Of a DNA stretch of 64,000 bases, positions 53,578-63,415 are shown piece by piece. The notes under the pieces are model-generated. The model was not told the DNA's origin. It worked only from the letters and a program-made list of their open reading frames with translations, and did no database searches. Made by a program: the position numbers and the translations under genes. Positions within the stretch are counted from its first letter, which is position 1. The number at the start of each line of letters is the position of its first letter. This DNA is from Halothiobacillaceae bacterium (GTDB lineage Bacteria; Pseudomonadota; Gammaproteobacteria; Halothiobacillales; Halothiobacillaceae): positions 35,508 to 99,507 of the forward strand of contig JAQVHL010000004.1 of the NCBI GenBank assembly GCA_028696185.1. The letters run 5' to 3'.

Positions 53578-54081
53578 TCAGGGGGCGTAGTAATAACTGG
53601 AGCCGCCCGGCCCGTCGGTGCGCCCCGGTGCTTGATCCCAGGAGCCGCTTTGCGGGTATTCCACGCCTTGATAGAACGTGGGGGCGAGGTGCAATTCGAC
53701 GATGGCCTCGTACATGCCATTGGAAACCAGGTCGGTGCTTACCACGCGCGCCCCGCGCAGATAGGCTTCGACGAAGGTGCGCACGGAATCGTTCTGTGCG
53801 GCGAGTTCTCCAACGGTGGATGTGCCGGCCACTTTCAGGCCGTTCACCTGTTCGGCCAGATTACGGTAGGCATCGACCTTGGCCGCGCGCACGCCCATGA
53901 GATGTCGCTGGGTCGGGCTCAGGCCGGGATCCGTGGAGGCGGCGCCGTGACCGGAGACACGCACCACGGGATCGCTGGCACCGGGGCCGTTCATTGCCTG
54001 GGGGGGAAGGCAGCCGGTCAAGCCCAGGCTCAGCGCGAGCAGCAGTGGACTGAGGCGTGTTGATGCGGGTGTCTTGGCCAT
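53578..54081 (-). CDS. flgP: FlgP/LPP20-family flagellar outer-membrane lipoprotein
   Basis: 167 residues. The signal peptide ends in a lipobox, SLGLTGC, with Cys24 the lipidation site. GVRAAKVDAYRNLAEQVNGL and TVGELAAQNDSVRTFVEAYL, then GMYEAIVELHL, are the LPP20/FlgP conserved blocks. FlgP is an outer-membrane lipoprotein needed for flagellar basal-disk or H-ring function. With flgT it makes a two-gene unit. The flgO partner often found with them is not here. The upstream gap (54082-54181) is shared with the divergent glycerate kinase gene. Confidence 0.82.
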   Translation of the reverse strand: MAKTPASTRLSPLLLALSLGLTGCLPPQAMNGPGASDPVVRVSGHGAASTDPGLSPTQRHLMGVRAAKVDAYRNLAEQVNGLKVAGTSTVGELAAQNDSVRTFVEAYLRGARVVSTDLVSNGMYEAIVELHLAPTFYQGVEYPQSGSWDQAPGRTDGPGGSSYYYAP

Positions 54082-54181
54082 GATCTCGCTTCCGAAGTGC
54101 CGGGTTTACGCTTTGTAAGCAAAAATCGGCCCAGTATTTCCGTGTGTGAGTTTATTTGTTTTTTATCAATTGGATGCGATT

Positions 54182-55444
54182 GTGAAGGCCGCGTTGAGTC
54201 CCCCCGAGATGTTTGTTCGCCATATTTTTGACGAGGCGTTGGCGGCCGTGGACGGGCGGCCTTGCGTACGTGAGGCGCTGCAAAGACGCGGCCTTGCCGG
54301 ACAGACAGATTGGGCTGTGCTGGCGGTGGGGAAGGCGGCTGAAGCCATGTTGCGCGGCGCTCTGGACGTGATAAGACCGCGCCGCGCGCTGCTGATTACC
54401 AAGCGCGGCTATCTGGGCCGGTGCTGGCAGCGGGGCGAGGAGGGCGTCTTCCGCCTGCCGGAGCATCCCGCAGTGCGCGCGCTGGAAGCGGCTCATCCCG
54501 TGCCCGATGAAAGCAGCCTGCGTGCCGGCGCCGAACTCATCGATTTCCTTTGCGGCTTGCCGGAATCCACCGCGCTGCTGTGTTTGATCTCCGGCGGGGC
54601 GTCCAGCCTGGTCGAAGCGCCGGTGGCCGGTGTGGACGCCACGCAACTGGCGCGGATTACTACCTGGCTGATCGGCAGTGGCCTGGGCATCGAGGACATC
54701 AATCGTGTACGACGGCGCCTGTCGCGTCTCAAGGACGGGCGGATGCTGGATCATGTCGGCTCGCGGCGCGTCCTGGGGCTGCTGATCTCCGATGTGCCGG
54801 ACGACGCGCCGGCGGTGATCGCTTCGGGGCTGCTGTGTGCCGCGCCTCCCGCGCCCCTGCCCGAACTGCCGGATTTCATCCGTGCCCTGCTGCCTCCGTC
54901 CGGCGAAACACAGCCTGTTGCGGCGCCAGTCAATCTTGAGCTGGAAATCGTCGCGAATCTGGAGCGCGCGCGCCGGGCAGCAGAACGGGCCGCCGCCGCA
55001 ACGGTGGCGGTACATTGTCACGCCCCACTGTACGGCGATTATGCGCAGGCCGCGCATCAGATTGCCCATGTGTTGCGCGATGGACCAACCGGCCTGCATC
55101 TGTGGGGAGGCGAGCCTGCCGTGGTGCTGCCTGCGCATCCGGGGCAGGGCGGGCGCAATCAGCAACTGGCTCTGGCGGTGGCCGGTTTGATTCGCGACCT
55201 GCCGGGGCGGGTCTTCCTCGCCGCCGGAACCGATGGCAGCGATGGGCCGACCGAGGTGGCCGGCGCCTGCGTAAGCGGTGACAGCGCGCGTGCCATCGAG
55301 CAGGCCGGGTTTGATCTGGCGGCCACACTTGAGGCCGCGAATGCCGGCCCGGCGCTGCGCGCGGCGGGCGCCTTGGTTGCGACCGGGCCGACGGGCAGCA
55401 ATGTCATGGACCTGCATCTGGGGCTCAAAACCCCTTGCGCCTGA
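54182..55444 (+). CDS. Glycerate 2-kinase (MOFRL/GckA family)
   Basis: 420 residues. This family phosphorylates D-glycerate to 2-phosphoglycerate. The DUF4147 part contains VLAVGKAAEAMLRGALDVIR, LLCLISGGASSLVEAPVAGV and EDINRVRRRLSRLKDGRMLD. The C-terminal MOFRL domain has LWGGEPAVVLPAHPGQGGRN and FLAAGTDGSDGPTEVAGACV. GTG 54182 is a fair start for the family N-terminus (LSPPEMFVRHIFDEALAAVD); GTG 54146 and ATG 54209 are alternatives. Its TGA at 55442-55444 overlaps the first bases of the large repeat. Confidence 0.88.
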   Translation: MKAALSPPEMFVRHIFDEALAAVDGRPCVREALQRRGLAGQTDWAVLAVGKAAEAMLRGALDVIRPRRALLITKRGYLGRCWQRGEEGVFRLPEHPAVRALEAAHPVPDESSLRAGAELIDFLCGLPESTALLCLISGGASSLVEAPVAGVDATQLARITTWLIGSGLGIEDINRVRRRLSRLKDGRMLDHVGSRRVLGLLISDVPDDAPAVIASGLLCAAPPAPLPELPDFIRALLPPSGETQPVAAPVNLELEIVANLERARRAAERAAAATVAVHCHAPLYGDYAQAAHQIAHVLRDGPTGLHLWGGEPAVVLPAHPGQGGRNQQLALAVAGLIRDLPGRVFLAAGTDGSDGPTEVAGACVSGDSARAIEQAGFDLAATLEAANAGPALRAAGALVATGPTGSNVMDLHLGLKTPCA

Positions 55445-56181
55445 GGGTGTTTATAAAAAGAAGGTTTGTTGGACGAGTGTAGGCGGAGGGAAGAGCCCCC
55501 TTGGGACCGCCATGGACTGGCCTGTGGAAGCCGGGTAAATGGGCCAGGGATGGCCCATTTAGCTCCGCCGCGACAGGATGTCGCGTCGGAGCGGCCCGGC
55601 TGGAGCAGGTCAGGCCAGGGCTTGCCCGAAGGGCGGTCCCGGGGGGGTGTGTTCTTTTGGTTACTTTTCTTGCACAAGCAAGAAAAGTGACTCGCCCGCT
55701 TGCGTTGGCGCCTGTTGGAAAGGCTAAGCCTCAAGGCGGGCGAAAAAGGGCTGCAACGGTTCTTGAAAGTGGCTTTGATCGGCGGCTGAACGACTTGATC
55801 TTTCGCAAGCGGACGGGCTGAAAAATCAAGGACATGTTTTCAAAAGCCGGTCCGGCGCAGGCTTGCGCGCTGTTTCGCCAGCCTCAAGTGGCGCACTTCG
55901 AACAGCCCGCATCGCGCGCGGGCGAGTACCTTTCTTTGCTTGCCCAAAGAAAGGTACCAAAGAAAAGGCACCCCCACGGAGGCGCCCTCCGGGCAAGCCA
56001 TGGCCGGGGCCGCTCCGACCGGGCCATCCCGACACAACATCCTGTTGTGGCGGGACTGAAAGGGCCCTCCATGGCCCTTTCACCCGGTCTCCGCAACCCC
56101 GTCCATGGCGCCTCCAAGGGGGGACTTGCCCCTCACTGGACGCTACAGTGTCCAACAAAACTTCGTTTTGTAAACACACTG
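55443..56181. repeat. Composite palindromic repeat, full-length copy
   Basis: About 739 bp filling the 850-bp gap between glycerate kinase and gltX. The left arm (about 55443-55700) and the right arm (about 55900-56181) are diverged inverted copies of each other. GAGGGTGTTTATAAAA begins it and TTTTGTAAACACACTG ends it. The left hairpin is ACTTTTCTTGC (55663-55673) with its exact complement at 55678-55688. The right is GTACCTTTCTTTG (55926-55938) with its complement at 55945-55957. A unique centre carries GAACGACTTGATCTTTCGCA. Open frames in either direction across it are repeat artefacts. After 56181 up to gltX nothing distinctive is seen beyond a possible -10 TGATAAAAT at 56251-56259. Confidence 0.85.
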
Positions 56182-56294
56182 AAAACCGGCTCTGGATCCT
56201 GCAGAACGGTACATGGCCGCGTATCCCTGGATCGTGACCGTTGACGGGCTCTGATAAAATCGCGCTTTAATTTTGCCTTTCCGGAGCCTACTGC

Positions 56295-57719
56295 ATGAAG
56301 ATTCGCACCCGTTTCGCGCCCAGTCCCACCGGTTTTCTGCATATCGGTGGGGCGCGGACCGCACTTTTCTCCTATCTTTATGCGCGCCGCCACGGGGGTG
56401 ACTTCATCCTGCGCATCGAGGACACCGACCTTGAGCGCTCCACCGCCGAATCGGTCAACGCCATTCTCGAAGGCATGACCTGGCTTGGCCTGGAATACGA
56501 CGAAGGCCCGTTTTACCAGACCCAGCGTTTCGACCGCTACAAGGAAATCGTCCGCACGTTGCTCGACACGGGGCATGCGTACTACTGCTATTGCAGCAAG
56601 GAAGAGCTCGACGCCCTGCGCGAGGCGCAGATGGCGCGCAAGGAAAAGCCGCGTTATGACGGTCGCTGGCGGCCTGAACCGGGCAAGACCCTGCCCGAGC
56701 CCCCGGCCGGCGTGCAGCCGGTGGTGCGCTTTCGCAATCCGCTCGATGGCGAGGTCGTGGTCGAGGATTTCGTGCGCGGCCGCGTCGTGTTCCAGAACAG
56801 CGAGCTGGATGACCTCATCATCGCCCGCTCCGACGGTACGCCCACCTACAACCTCACCGTGGTGGTGGACGACATGGACATGAACATCACCCATGTCATC
56901 CGTGGCGACGACCACCTCAACAACACCCCGCGCCAGATCAACCTCTACCGCGCCCTGGGCGTGGAACCGCCGCGCTTTGCCCACCTGCCGATGATTCATG
57001 GTTCCGATGGCGCCAAGCTGTCCAAGCGCCACGGCGCGGTGAGCGTCATGCAGTACCGCGACGACGGCTTCATGCCCGAGGCGCTGTTGAACTACCTTGT
57101 CCGGCTGGGCTGGTCGCATGGCGATCAGGAAATCTTCGACCGTGACGAAATGATCCGCCTGTTCGACATTGCCGACATCAACCACTCTGCCTCCAGCTTC
57201 AACCCCGAGAAGCTGCTGTGGCTCAACCAGCATTACCTCAAAACCTCAAGCCCTGCACATGTGGCCCGTTACCTGTCCTGGCACCTGGGCAACCAGGGCA
57301 TCGATCCCTCGACCGGCCCGGACATCGAACAGGTCATCGCCGCGCTGGCCGAGCGCAGCAAGACCCTGATCGACATGGCCCAGCAGGCGGCCATCTTCTA
57401 CCGCGAGTTCGAAAGCTATGACGAAACCGCAGTGAAGAAAAACTTCGACGACAGCACCCCCTCGCTTCTCACCGCGCTGCATGAAGGCTTTGCTGCGCTG
57501 CCCGAGTGGAGCGCCGAAGGCGCGCATGCCGTACTCGTCGCCACCGCCGAACGGCTGGAACTCAAGCTCGGAAAGGTCGCCCAGCCGCTGCGTGTGGCCC
57601 TGACCGGCACCACGGTCTCCCCGCCGATCGACCTCACCCTGGCCCTGATCGGACGCGAGCGCAGCCTGGCCCGCCTGGCGCGCGCCATTGATTTCACACA
57701 AGCGAAAAAAAGTGCTTGA
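56295..57719 (+). CDS. gltX: Glutamyl-tRNA synthetase
   Basis: 474 residues, as in E. coli. GltX charges tRNA-Glu. RTRFAPSPTGFLHIGGARTA contains the HIGH-type motif and KLSKRHGAVSVM the KMSKS-type motif. NYLVRLGWSHGDQEIFDRDE is conserved. The Zn-binding element keeps Cys98 and Cys100 (YYCYCSKEEL), but the second pair (Cys125, His127 in E. coli) reads Trp125 and Pro127, so zinc is probably lost, as in several other bacteria. GGAG lies ahead of the ATG. Its last codons overlap the promoter of the downstream tRNA gene. Confidence 0.97.
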   Translation: MKIRTRFAPSPTGFLHIGGARTALFSYLYARRHGGDFILRIEDTDLERSTAESVNAILEGMTWLGLEYDEGPFYQTQRFDRYKEIVRTLLDTGHAYYCYCSKEELDALREAQMARKEKPRYDGRWRPEPGKTLPEPPAGVQPVVRFRNPLDGEVVVEDFVRGRVVFQNSELDDLIIARSDGTPTYNLTVVVDDMDMNITHVIRGDDHLNNTPRQINLYRALGVEPPRFAHLPMIHGSDGAKLSKRHGAVSVMQYRDDGFMPEALLNYLVRLGWSHGDQEIFDRDEMIRLFDIADINHSASSFNPEKLLWLNQHYLKTSSPAHVARYLSWHLGNQGIDPSTGPDIEQVIAALAERSKTLIDMAQQAAIFYREFESYDETAVKKNFDDSTPSLLTALHEGFAALPEWSAEGAHAVLVATAERLELKLGKVAQPLRVALTGTTVSPPIDLTLALIGRERSLARLARAIDFTQAKKSA

Positions 57720-57743
57720 CGTCCTCGTGGGGCGGCTTATAAT
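57716..57743 (+). promoter_or_regulatory. tRNA-Ala promoter
   Basis: TTGACG (57716-57721), a 16-bp spacer and a perfect TATAAT (57738-57743), followed by the GC-rich discriminator GCGCGCC typical of stable-RNA genes under stringent control. The -35 overlaps the gltX stop codon. Confidence 0.85.
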
Positions 57744-57764
57744 GCGCGCCATCCCAAGCACGTT

Positions 57765-57840
<76 letters not shown>

Positions 57841-57884
57841 CCATATGGTTTTCTGCACTTCAACGAAGTGCGGGAAACACCCAG

Positions 57885-57919
57885 AAACCCGCATTCCGAA
57901 AAGGTTTGCGGGTTTTTTT
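57885..57919 (+). terminator. Intrinsic terminator of tRNA-Ala
   Basis: AAACCCGCA (57885-57893) and TGCGGGTTT (57907-57915) are perfect arms with a 13-base loop and run into a seven-T tract (57913-57919). Confidence 0.9.
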
Positions 57920-58002
57920 ATGTTCAAAGCGGTCTGGTAAAGGCTGTTGCAAGCCGGGGGTAAGGTGGGGTAGCAATGTGCGGTAACTGCCATTACCCCG
58001 TC

Positions 58003-58152
58003 ATGGTGATCGACACCAAGATCAAGACAGCCAAACCCACCGACAAGCCGTTCAAGCTGTACGACGAGGACGGCTTGTTCATCATCGTCAAGCCGAACGG
58101 CTTGCGCTGGTGGCACTGGTGCCATACCTTCGACGGCAAGGCGCCTTCATTC
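58003..58152 (+). pseudogene. Truncated tyrosine integrase (DUF4102 N-terminus)
   Basis: About 50 residues starting MVIDTKIKTAKPTDKPFKLY, then DEDGLFIIVKPNGLRWWHW and FDGK, match the opening domain of P4-type integrases. The similarity stops there and the frame ends at 58182; the catalytic domain is gone. An upstream in-frame ATG at 57976 is also open. Its position 160 bases past tRNA-Ala and in the same direction is the classic layout of an island integrase at its tRNA target. It is the remnant of a lost or decayed genomic island. Confidence 0.75.
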
Positions 58153-58436
58153 TATGAGTTATTTGCTAAGTCCATTTTTTAGAAAGGGTATCGCGGAATG
58201 AAGCAAAACTACCCTTGCCGCGGAACAAAGCCTGCCTGGAGGTTGCTTCTGTTAAAAGCGCTTCCTGGCGAGGGAAAAATACTCCCCATGCGTGCGGTTG
58301 GCGTTTGCCCTGTTTACAGTGGAGAACGTGCTGCAAGTACCCACCGGTCAGAAATGGTATGTCTGGGGATTATGGTTATTTCTTTAATTAGGATGTTTGC
58401 AAGCGCGCGCCTATTGCGCAAACGTCGAGTTTCCTG
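58153..58436. other. Island-remnant spacer without recognisable gene
   Basis: Sequence between the integrase remnant and the AAA ATPase gene. An open frame at 58198-58437 shows no family resemblance and an odd composition, and is not called. Base composition is visibly less GC-rich than the genes on either side, consistent with foreign DNA. No repeat of the tRNA 3' end was seen here or up to 59340. Confidence 0.4.
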
Positions 58437-59198
58437 ATGACACTGCAATTTGCAAGCCATGTGAAGCTGCGTAGAGAAGCCATCGAGTCATTTGACCGGT
58501 ATCCCTTCTCTCTTCCCGCTGTGCGTGATCTGCACAGCCTGGAGCTGCATCCCAAAGTTACATTTTTCGTCGGCGAAAACGGTTCCGGTAAGTCCACGCT
58601 GCTCGAAGCTATGGCCGTAGCCTTTGGCTTCAATCCAGAGGGAGGAACCAAAAACTTCTGTTTCGGCACTCGCACTTCCCATTCTGAGCTACACGAATTC
58701 ATCCGCGTGGTGAAAGGTTTCCGAAAGCCGAAAGACGGTTTCTTTCTTCGTGCTGAGAGCTTTTTCAATGTCGCCACGGAGATTGAGAAATTAGACCGTG
58801 AGTTTTCCTTTGGTCCGCGTGTCATCGAGTCCTATGGTGGGATTTCCCTGCACGAGCAGTCTCATGGGGAATCGTTTTTTGCGCTATTGATGAACCGCTT
58901 CGGAGGAAGCGGCCTTTACATACTTGACGAACCGGAAGCGGCCCTTTCTCCACAGCGGCAGTTGTCTGTCCTCGCCCGAATTCACGATCTCGTGAACGAT
59001 GAATCACAGTTCATCATCGCTACGTGTTCGCCGATTCTCATGGCCTACCCCGATTCGTGGATTTACTCTTGCTCCGAGAGTGGCTTAACTCGTGTCAACT
59101 ATTATGAGACCGAGCAGTACCAAGTAACCCACGACTTCTTGTCCAATCCAGAGAGAATGCTCCGCATCCTGTTGGGCGATGAGGCGCCCAAACCCTAG
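58437..59198 (+). CDS. AAA_21-type ATPase, island cargo
   Basis: 253 residues, cytosolic ABC/SMC-like ATPase. Walker A is VGENGSGKST (46-55). The signature-like LHEQSHGESFFALLMNRFGG is about 138-157, and Walker B is GLYILDEPEAALSP (159-172). The switch region reads FIIATCSPILMAYPD: Cys197 stands where this family as I know it has the H-loop His. No nuclease or TOPRIM domain is attached and no partner gene is next to it. It is less GC-rich than its neighbours and follows an integrase remnant. Possible roles include defence or DNA repair, but none is shown. Confidence 0.8.
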   Translation: MTLQFASHVKLRREAIESFDRYPFSLPAVRDLHSLELHPKVTFFVGENGSGKSTLLEAMAVAFGFNPEGGTKNFCFGTRTSHSELHEFIRVVKGFRKPKDGFFLRAESFFNVATEIEKLDREFSFGPRVIESYGGISLHEQSHGESFFALLMNRFGGSGLYILDEPEAALSPQRQLSVLARIHDLVNDESQFIIATCSPILMAYPDSWIYSCSESGLTRVNYYETEQYQVTHDFLSNPERMLRILLGDEAPKP

Positions 59199-59298
59199 GT
59201 CAACGGGGCGCTCTTTTTTTGGGGGCGTTAAGAAACTTACACAGTAACGACCAATGCTCTGGAAATTGAAATAAAAAGAGAATGCAATATCGCTCTTT

Positions 59299-59329
59299 CC
59301 GGCTTCTGAAAAAGCTCTCCAGAAGCCGG
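59299..59329. terminator. Hairpin between convergent AAA ATPase and purL genes
   Basis: CCGGCTTCTG (59299-59308) and CAGAAGCCGG (59320-59329) form a perfect 10-bp stem with an 11-base loop, 10 bases beyond the purL stop. No T-run follows on either side, so its strength is unclear. Confidence 0.5.
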
Positions 59330-59339
59330 GTGAGTGCCG

Positions 59340-62300
59340 TTATCCCACGCGTTTGCGGGCATTGCGGAACATGCGCATCCAGGCGCCGTCGCCGCCCCAG
59401 TCCCGGGGGTGCCAGCTGTTCTGGCGGGCGAGGAAGACGCGCTCGGGGTGGGGCATGAGGATGGTGAAGCGGCCGTCTTCGCTGGTGAACCCGGTCAGGC
59501 CGCCTTGGGAGCCGTTGGGGTTGGCCGGGTAGGTTTCGGTCGCCTGTCCGTGATTATCCACATAGCGCAGGCAAGCGGTGCCGCTGTCCAGGGCGGCGGC
59601 GGCGGAGCGGCCGTTGGGATATTCGGTGCGTCCTTCGCCGTGGGCGACGGCGATGGGCAGCAGTGAGCCGGCCATGCCGTCCAGGAACAGGGAGGGGGAG
59701 GGCAGGACTTCCACACGGCAGACGCGGCCTTCGAACTGTTCGGAGCGGTTGCGGACGAAGCGTGGCCAGTGTGCGGCGCCGGGAATGAGGTCGGAGAGCT
59801 GGGAGAGCATCTGGCAACCGTTGCAGACCCCCAGGCCGAAGGTGTCGCCACGATGGAAGAAGGCATCGAAGGCGGCAAAGGCGCGTGGGTTGAAGCGGAT
59901 GGACTTGGCCCAGCCGCCACCGGCGCCCAGTACGTCGCCGTAGGAGAAGCCGCCGCAGGCGACGAGGCCATGGAAGCTGGCGAGGTTCAGGCGGCCTTCG
60001 ATGAGGTCGCTCATGTGGATGTCGATGGACTCAAAGCCGGCGCGGTCGAATGCGGCGGCCATTTCGGTCTGGCCGTTGACGCCCTGTTCGCGCAGGACGG
60101 CGACGCGCGGGCGTTTGCCGGTGGCGATGTAGGGCGCGGCGATGTCCTCGTCCACGTCGAAGCTCAGGCGTACGCTCAAGCCGGGGTCGTCCGGGGTGGC
60201 AAGGCGGGCGTATTCCTGTTCGGCGCACTCTGGGTTGTCGCGCAGCGCTTGCATGCGGTAGCTGGTTTCGCTCCAGGCGCGATGCCAGACGAGCAGTTCT
60301 TCTTCCAGTAGCGTGCGCTGGGCGTGACGGATACGGATGTGCGCGTCGCGGCCGGGTTGGCGGGCTTGCGGGGTGCCTATGACGTGGGTGTTGGGGCGCA
60401 GGCCGGCTTCGGCGAAGGCCATGAGGACGGCGTCGGTGTCGCAATGGCGGACTTGCAGGACGGCGCCGAGTTCTTCGCTGAACAGTACGGCGGCGGCGTC
60501 CGCGCCGTTCATCAGCGGGGCGAGGTCGATGTCCAGGCCACAGCGGGCGGTGAAGGCCATTTCGCAGAGTGTGGCGAAGAGGCCACCGTCGGAGCGGTCG
60601 TGGTAGGCAAGTAGCAGGCCGTCCCGGTTGAGCTCCTGCACAGTCTCGAAAAAGCTTTTCAGGGCTTCGGGGTCGTCGAGATCGGGGGCTTGGTGGCCGA
60701 CCTGACCGAAGACCTGCGCCAGTGCGGAGGCGCCTAGGCGGTGATGACCTTTGCCCAGGTCGACAAGGATGAGGTCGGTGTCGCCGGTATCGGTCTGCAG
60801 TTCGGGGGTGAGGGTGCGGCGCACGTCGCTGACGGGGGCGAAGGCGCTGATGATGAGGGAGAGGGGGGAGGCCATTTCATGGCGCCCGTTCCCGTCCTGC
60901 CAGACGGTCTTCATGGACAGTGAGTCCTTGCCGACCGGAATGGCGATGCCCAGGCGCGGGCAGAGCTCCTCGCCTACGGCGCGCACGGTGTCGTAGAGGG
61001 CAGCGTCTTCACCGGGGTGACCGGCGGCGGCCATCCAGTTGGCAGAGAGGCGGATGTCGCTAAGGCGCTCGATGCGGGCGGCCGCGATATTGGTCAGGGC
61101 TTCGCCAATGGCCATGCGTCCGGAGGCGGGGCCGTGGATCAGCGCAATCGGGCTGCGTTCGCCCATGGCCATGGCTTCGCCGCTCAGACCGTGGAAGCCG
61201 GAGGCAGTCACCGCGACATCGGCCACGGCGGTCTGCCATGGGCCGACAAGCTGGTCGCGCGTGACCAGGCCGGTGATGGTGCGGTCGCCAATGGTGATGA
61301 GAAAGCGTTTGTCGGCCACCGCCGGCAGGCGCAGTACGCGGCGGGCGGCTTCGGCCAGATCGATGCCGGTGCTGGGGAAGACGGGCTTGTGGAACGGACG
61401 GTGACGTACGTCTCGCAGCATCTTGGGCGGTTTGCCCAGGAGGACGTCCATGGGCAGGTCGACCGGGGTGTCGTCAAAGTGCGCGTCACCGACGATCAGA
61501 CGCTGTTCGCGGGTGGCGGTGCCGACCACGGCGAAGGGCGCACGCTCGCGTTCGCACAGGCGCTGGAATTCCTCCAGGCGCTCGGGGCGGATGGCAAGGA
61601 CGTAGCGTTCCTGGGATTCATTGCTCCAGATGGCCATGGGGGACATGCCCGGTTCGTCATTGGGCACGGCGCGCAATTCAAAGCGTGCGCCGCGGCCTGC
61701 GTCGTTGACGAGCTCGGGCAGGGCGTTGGAGATACCGCCTGCGCCCACATCATGGATGGAGACGATGGGGTTGTTCTCGCCCATGGCCCAGCAGTGGTCG
61801 ATTACTTCCTGGCAGCGACGTTGCATTTCCGGGTTGGCACGCTGTACGGAGGCGAAGTCCAGGTCTTCGGTGCTGGCGCCGGAGCTGACGGAGGAGGCGG
61901 CGCCGCCGCCCAGGCCGATCAGCATGGCCGGGCCGCCGAGCACGATTAAAAGGTCGCCTTCATCGATGCGTTGTTTTTCGGCATGGATGGAGCGGATGTT
62001 GCCCAGGCCGCCGGCGATCATGATCGGCTTGTGGTAGCCGCGCAGTTCCTCGCCGTCCGGGCCGGGGACCCGCGCTTCGAAGGTGCGGAAGTAGCCGCAC
62101 AGGCCGGGACGCCCGAATTCGTTGTTGAAGGCCGCCGAGCCCAGGGGGCCATCGAGCATGATCTGCAGGGCGGAGACGATGCGTCCTGGTTTGCCGTGGT
62201 CTTCTTCCCAAGGTTGCTCGAAACCGGGGATGCGCAGGTTGGAGACGGAGAAGCCCGCGAGTCCGGCCTTGGGCTTGCCGCCGCGCCCGGTCGCGCCTTC

Positions 62301-63260
62301 GTCGCGGATTTCGCCGCCGGAGCCGGTGGCGGCGCCGGGGAAGGGCGAAATGGCGGTGGGGTGGTTGTGCGTTTCCACCTTGATGAGGATGTCGACCGGC
62401 TCTTCGATATAGCCGTAGCGGCCTTCGTCGCCCTGGGGAAAGAAGCGCGGCGCCAGCGGTCCGGCGAGTACGGCGGCATTGTCCTTGTACGCGGACAGGA
62501 TGCCTTCCGGCGCGTGGCGGTAGGTGTTGCGGATCATGGCAAACAGGGATTTTTCCTGCGCCTGCCCGTCGATGACCCAGTCGGCATTGAAGATTTTGTG
62601 CCGGCAGTGCTCGGAGTTCGCCTGGGCGAACATCATCAGTTCCACATCGGTGGGATTGCGTTCGAGCAGGCGGTAGTTATCCAGCAGGTAATCAATTTCG
62701 TCTTCGGACAGCGCCAGACCCAGTTCGGCGTTGGCATGCAGAAGCGCTTCGCGGCCGCCAGCGAGGATGTCCACGCGCGTCAACGGTGCAGGTTCGGCGT
62801 GGCGGAACAGGGCTTCGGCGTCGTCTACCGACAGCAGGGTGATTTCGGTCATGCGGTCGTGCAGGGCGGCACGCACGGCGGTCAGTTCATCATCGTTCAG
62901 TTCGCTGTCGTCTTCGGTGGCCAGGGTGTAGACCACGCCACGTTCGATGCGTGTGATGCCGCACAGGCCGCAGTTGTGGGCGATGTCGGTGGCTTTGGAT
63001 GCCCAGGGCGAGATGGTGCCGGGGCGCGGGATGACCACGATGTGCTGGCCGGGAAAGTGCGCCTGCTCGTCCTGCGGGCCGTAGTCGAGCAGTTGTTCGA
63101 GGATGCGCCGTTCTTCAGTTTGCAGAGCGCGTTCGGTATCGATCAGATGCACGAAACGGGCGTCCAGGCGGGCGATGCGCGGGCTGATCGCGCGCAGGGC
63201 AGCCAGATGCTTGGAGAGGCGAAAATCGGACAGGGCGGCGCGACCGCGAATGACGAGCAT
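59340..63260 (-). CDS. purL: Phosphoribosylformylglycinamidine synthase
   Basis: 1306 residues, the large single-chain PurL of gammaproteobacteria. It converts FGAR, glutamine and ATP to FGAM. The N-terminal and linker domains come first. The synthetase core has [40 protein letters not shown] and [20 protein letters not shown]. The C-terminal glutaminase has [20 protein letters not shown], the nucleophile in [15 protein letters not shown], and the His/Glu pair in LMPHPERVF. The ATG lies complementary to 63258-63260. Another purine gene pair (purM-purN) is in the window 47 kb away. Confidence 0.98.
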   Translation of the reverse strand: MLVIRGRAALSDFRLSKHLAALRAISPRIARLDARFVHLIDTERALQTEERRILEQLLDYGPQDEQAHFPGQHIVVIPRPGTISPWASKATDIAHNCGLCGITRIERGVVYTLATEDDSELNDDELTAVRAALHDRMTEITLLSVDDAEALFRHAEPAPLTRVDILAGGREALLHANAELGLALSEDEIDYLLDNYRLLERNPTDVELMMFAQANSEHCRHKIFNADWVIDGQAQEKSLFAMIRNTYRHAPEGILSAYKDNAAVLAGPLAPRFFPQGDEGRYGYIEEPVDILIKVETHNHPTAISPFPGAATGSGGEIRDEGATGRGGKPKAGLAGFSVSNLRIPGFEQPWEEDHGKPGRIVSALQIMLDGPLGSAAFNNEFGRPGLCGYFRTFEARVPGPDGEELRGYHKPIMIAGGLGNIRSIHAEKQRIDEGDLLIVLGGPAMLIGLGGGAASSVSSGASTEDLDFASVQRANPEMQRRCQEVIDHCWAMGENNPIVSIHDVGAGGISNALPELVNDAGRGARFELRAVPNDEPGMSPMAIWSNESQERYVLAIRPERLEEFQRLCERERAPFAVVGTATREQRLIVGDAHFDDTPVDLPMDVLLGKPPKMLRDVRHRPFHKPVFPSTGIDLAEAARRVLRLPAVADKRFLITIGDRTITGLVTRDQLVGPWQTAVADVAVTASGFHGLSGEAMAMGERSPIALIHGPASGRMAIGEALTNIAAARIERLSDIRLSANWMAAAGHPGEDAALYDTVRAVGEELCPRLGIAIPVGKDSLSMKTVWQDGNGRHEMASPLSLIISAFAPVSDVRRTLTPELQTDTGDTDLILVDLGKGHHRLGASALAQVFGQVGHQAPDLDDPEALKSFFETVQELNRDGLLLAYHDRSDGGLFATLCEMAFTARCGLDIDLAPLMNGADAAAVLFSEELGAVLQVRHCDTDAVLMAFAEAGLRPNTHVIGTPQARQPGRDAHIRIRHAQRTLLEEELLVWHRAWSETSYRMQALRDNPECAEQEYARLATPDDPGLSVRLSFDVDEDIAAPYIATGKRPRVAVLREQGVNGQTEMAAAFDRAGFESIDIHMSDLIEGRLNLASFHGLVACGGFSYGDVLGAGGGWAKSIRFNPRAFAAFDAFFHRGDTFGLGVCNGCQMLSQLSDLIPGAAHWPRFVRNRSEQFEGRVCRVEVLPSPSLFLDGMAGSLLPIAVAHGEGRTEYPNGRSAAAALDSGTACLRYVDNHGQATETYPANPNGSQGGLTGFTSEDGRFTILMPHPERVFLARQNSWHPRDWGGDGAWMRMFRNARKRVG

Positions 63261-63415
63261 GGGCTGTATCCGGTAAATCGGGTGAAAAATTGAGGCTTAT
63301 TCTAGCAGTTGCCGGGCGATCAGACGAAGCGGCGGGCCTTTTGTACCGCAGGTGCCGGTCGATACGGGGTGCGGCGTCTCCGTGAAGCTCGAATGCGTCA
63401 GGAAGGGGCGGTTTC

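Noticed and set aside
54082..54181. FliA (sigma-28) promoter for flgP, from GCCGAT on the minus strand
   Set aside because: The only TAAA-type -35 candidate is about 20 bases away instead of 15, so the spacing does not fit.
55826..56244. Several overlapping frames giving peptides such as LLAQRKVPKKRHP
   Set aside because: They lie wholly in the palindromic repeat and occur in both orientations, so they are by-products of the repeat.
58198..58437. A 79-codon frame between the integrase remnant and the ATPase
   Set aside because: No conserved motif, no good ribosome-binding site and odd composition; not enough to call a gene.
58200..59340. attR direct repeat of the tRNA-Ala 3' end
   Set aside because: No copy of TAGCTCCACCA or of the T-arm was found in this interval, so the island boundary cannot be set.
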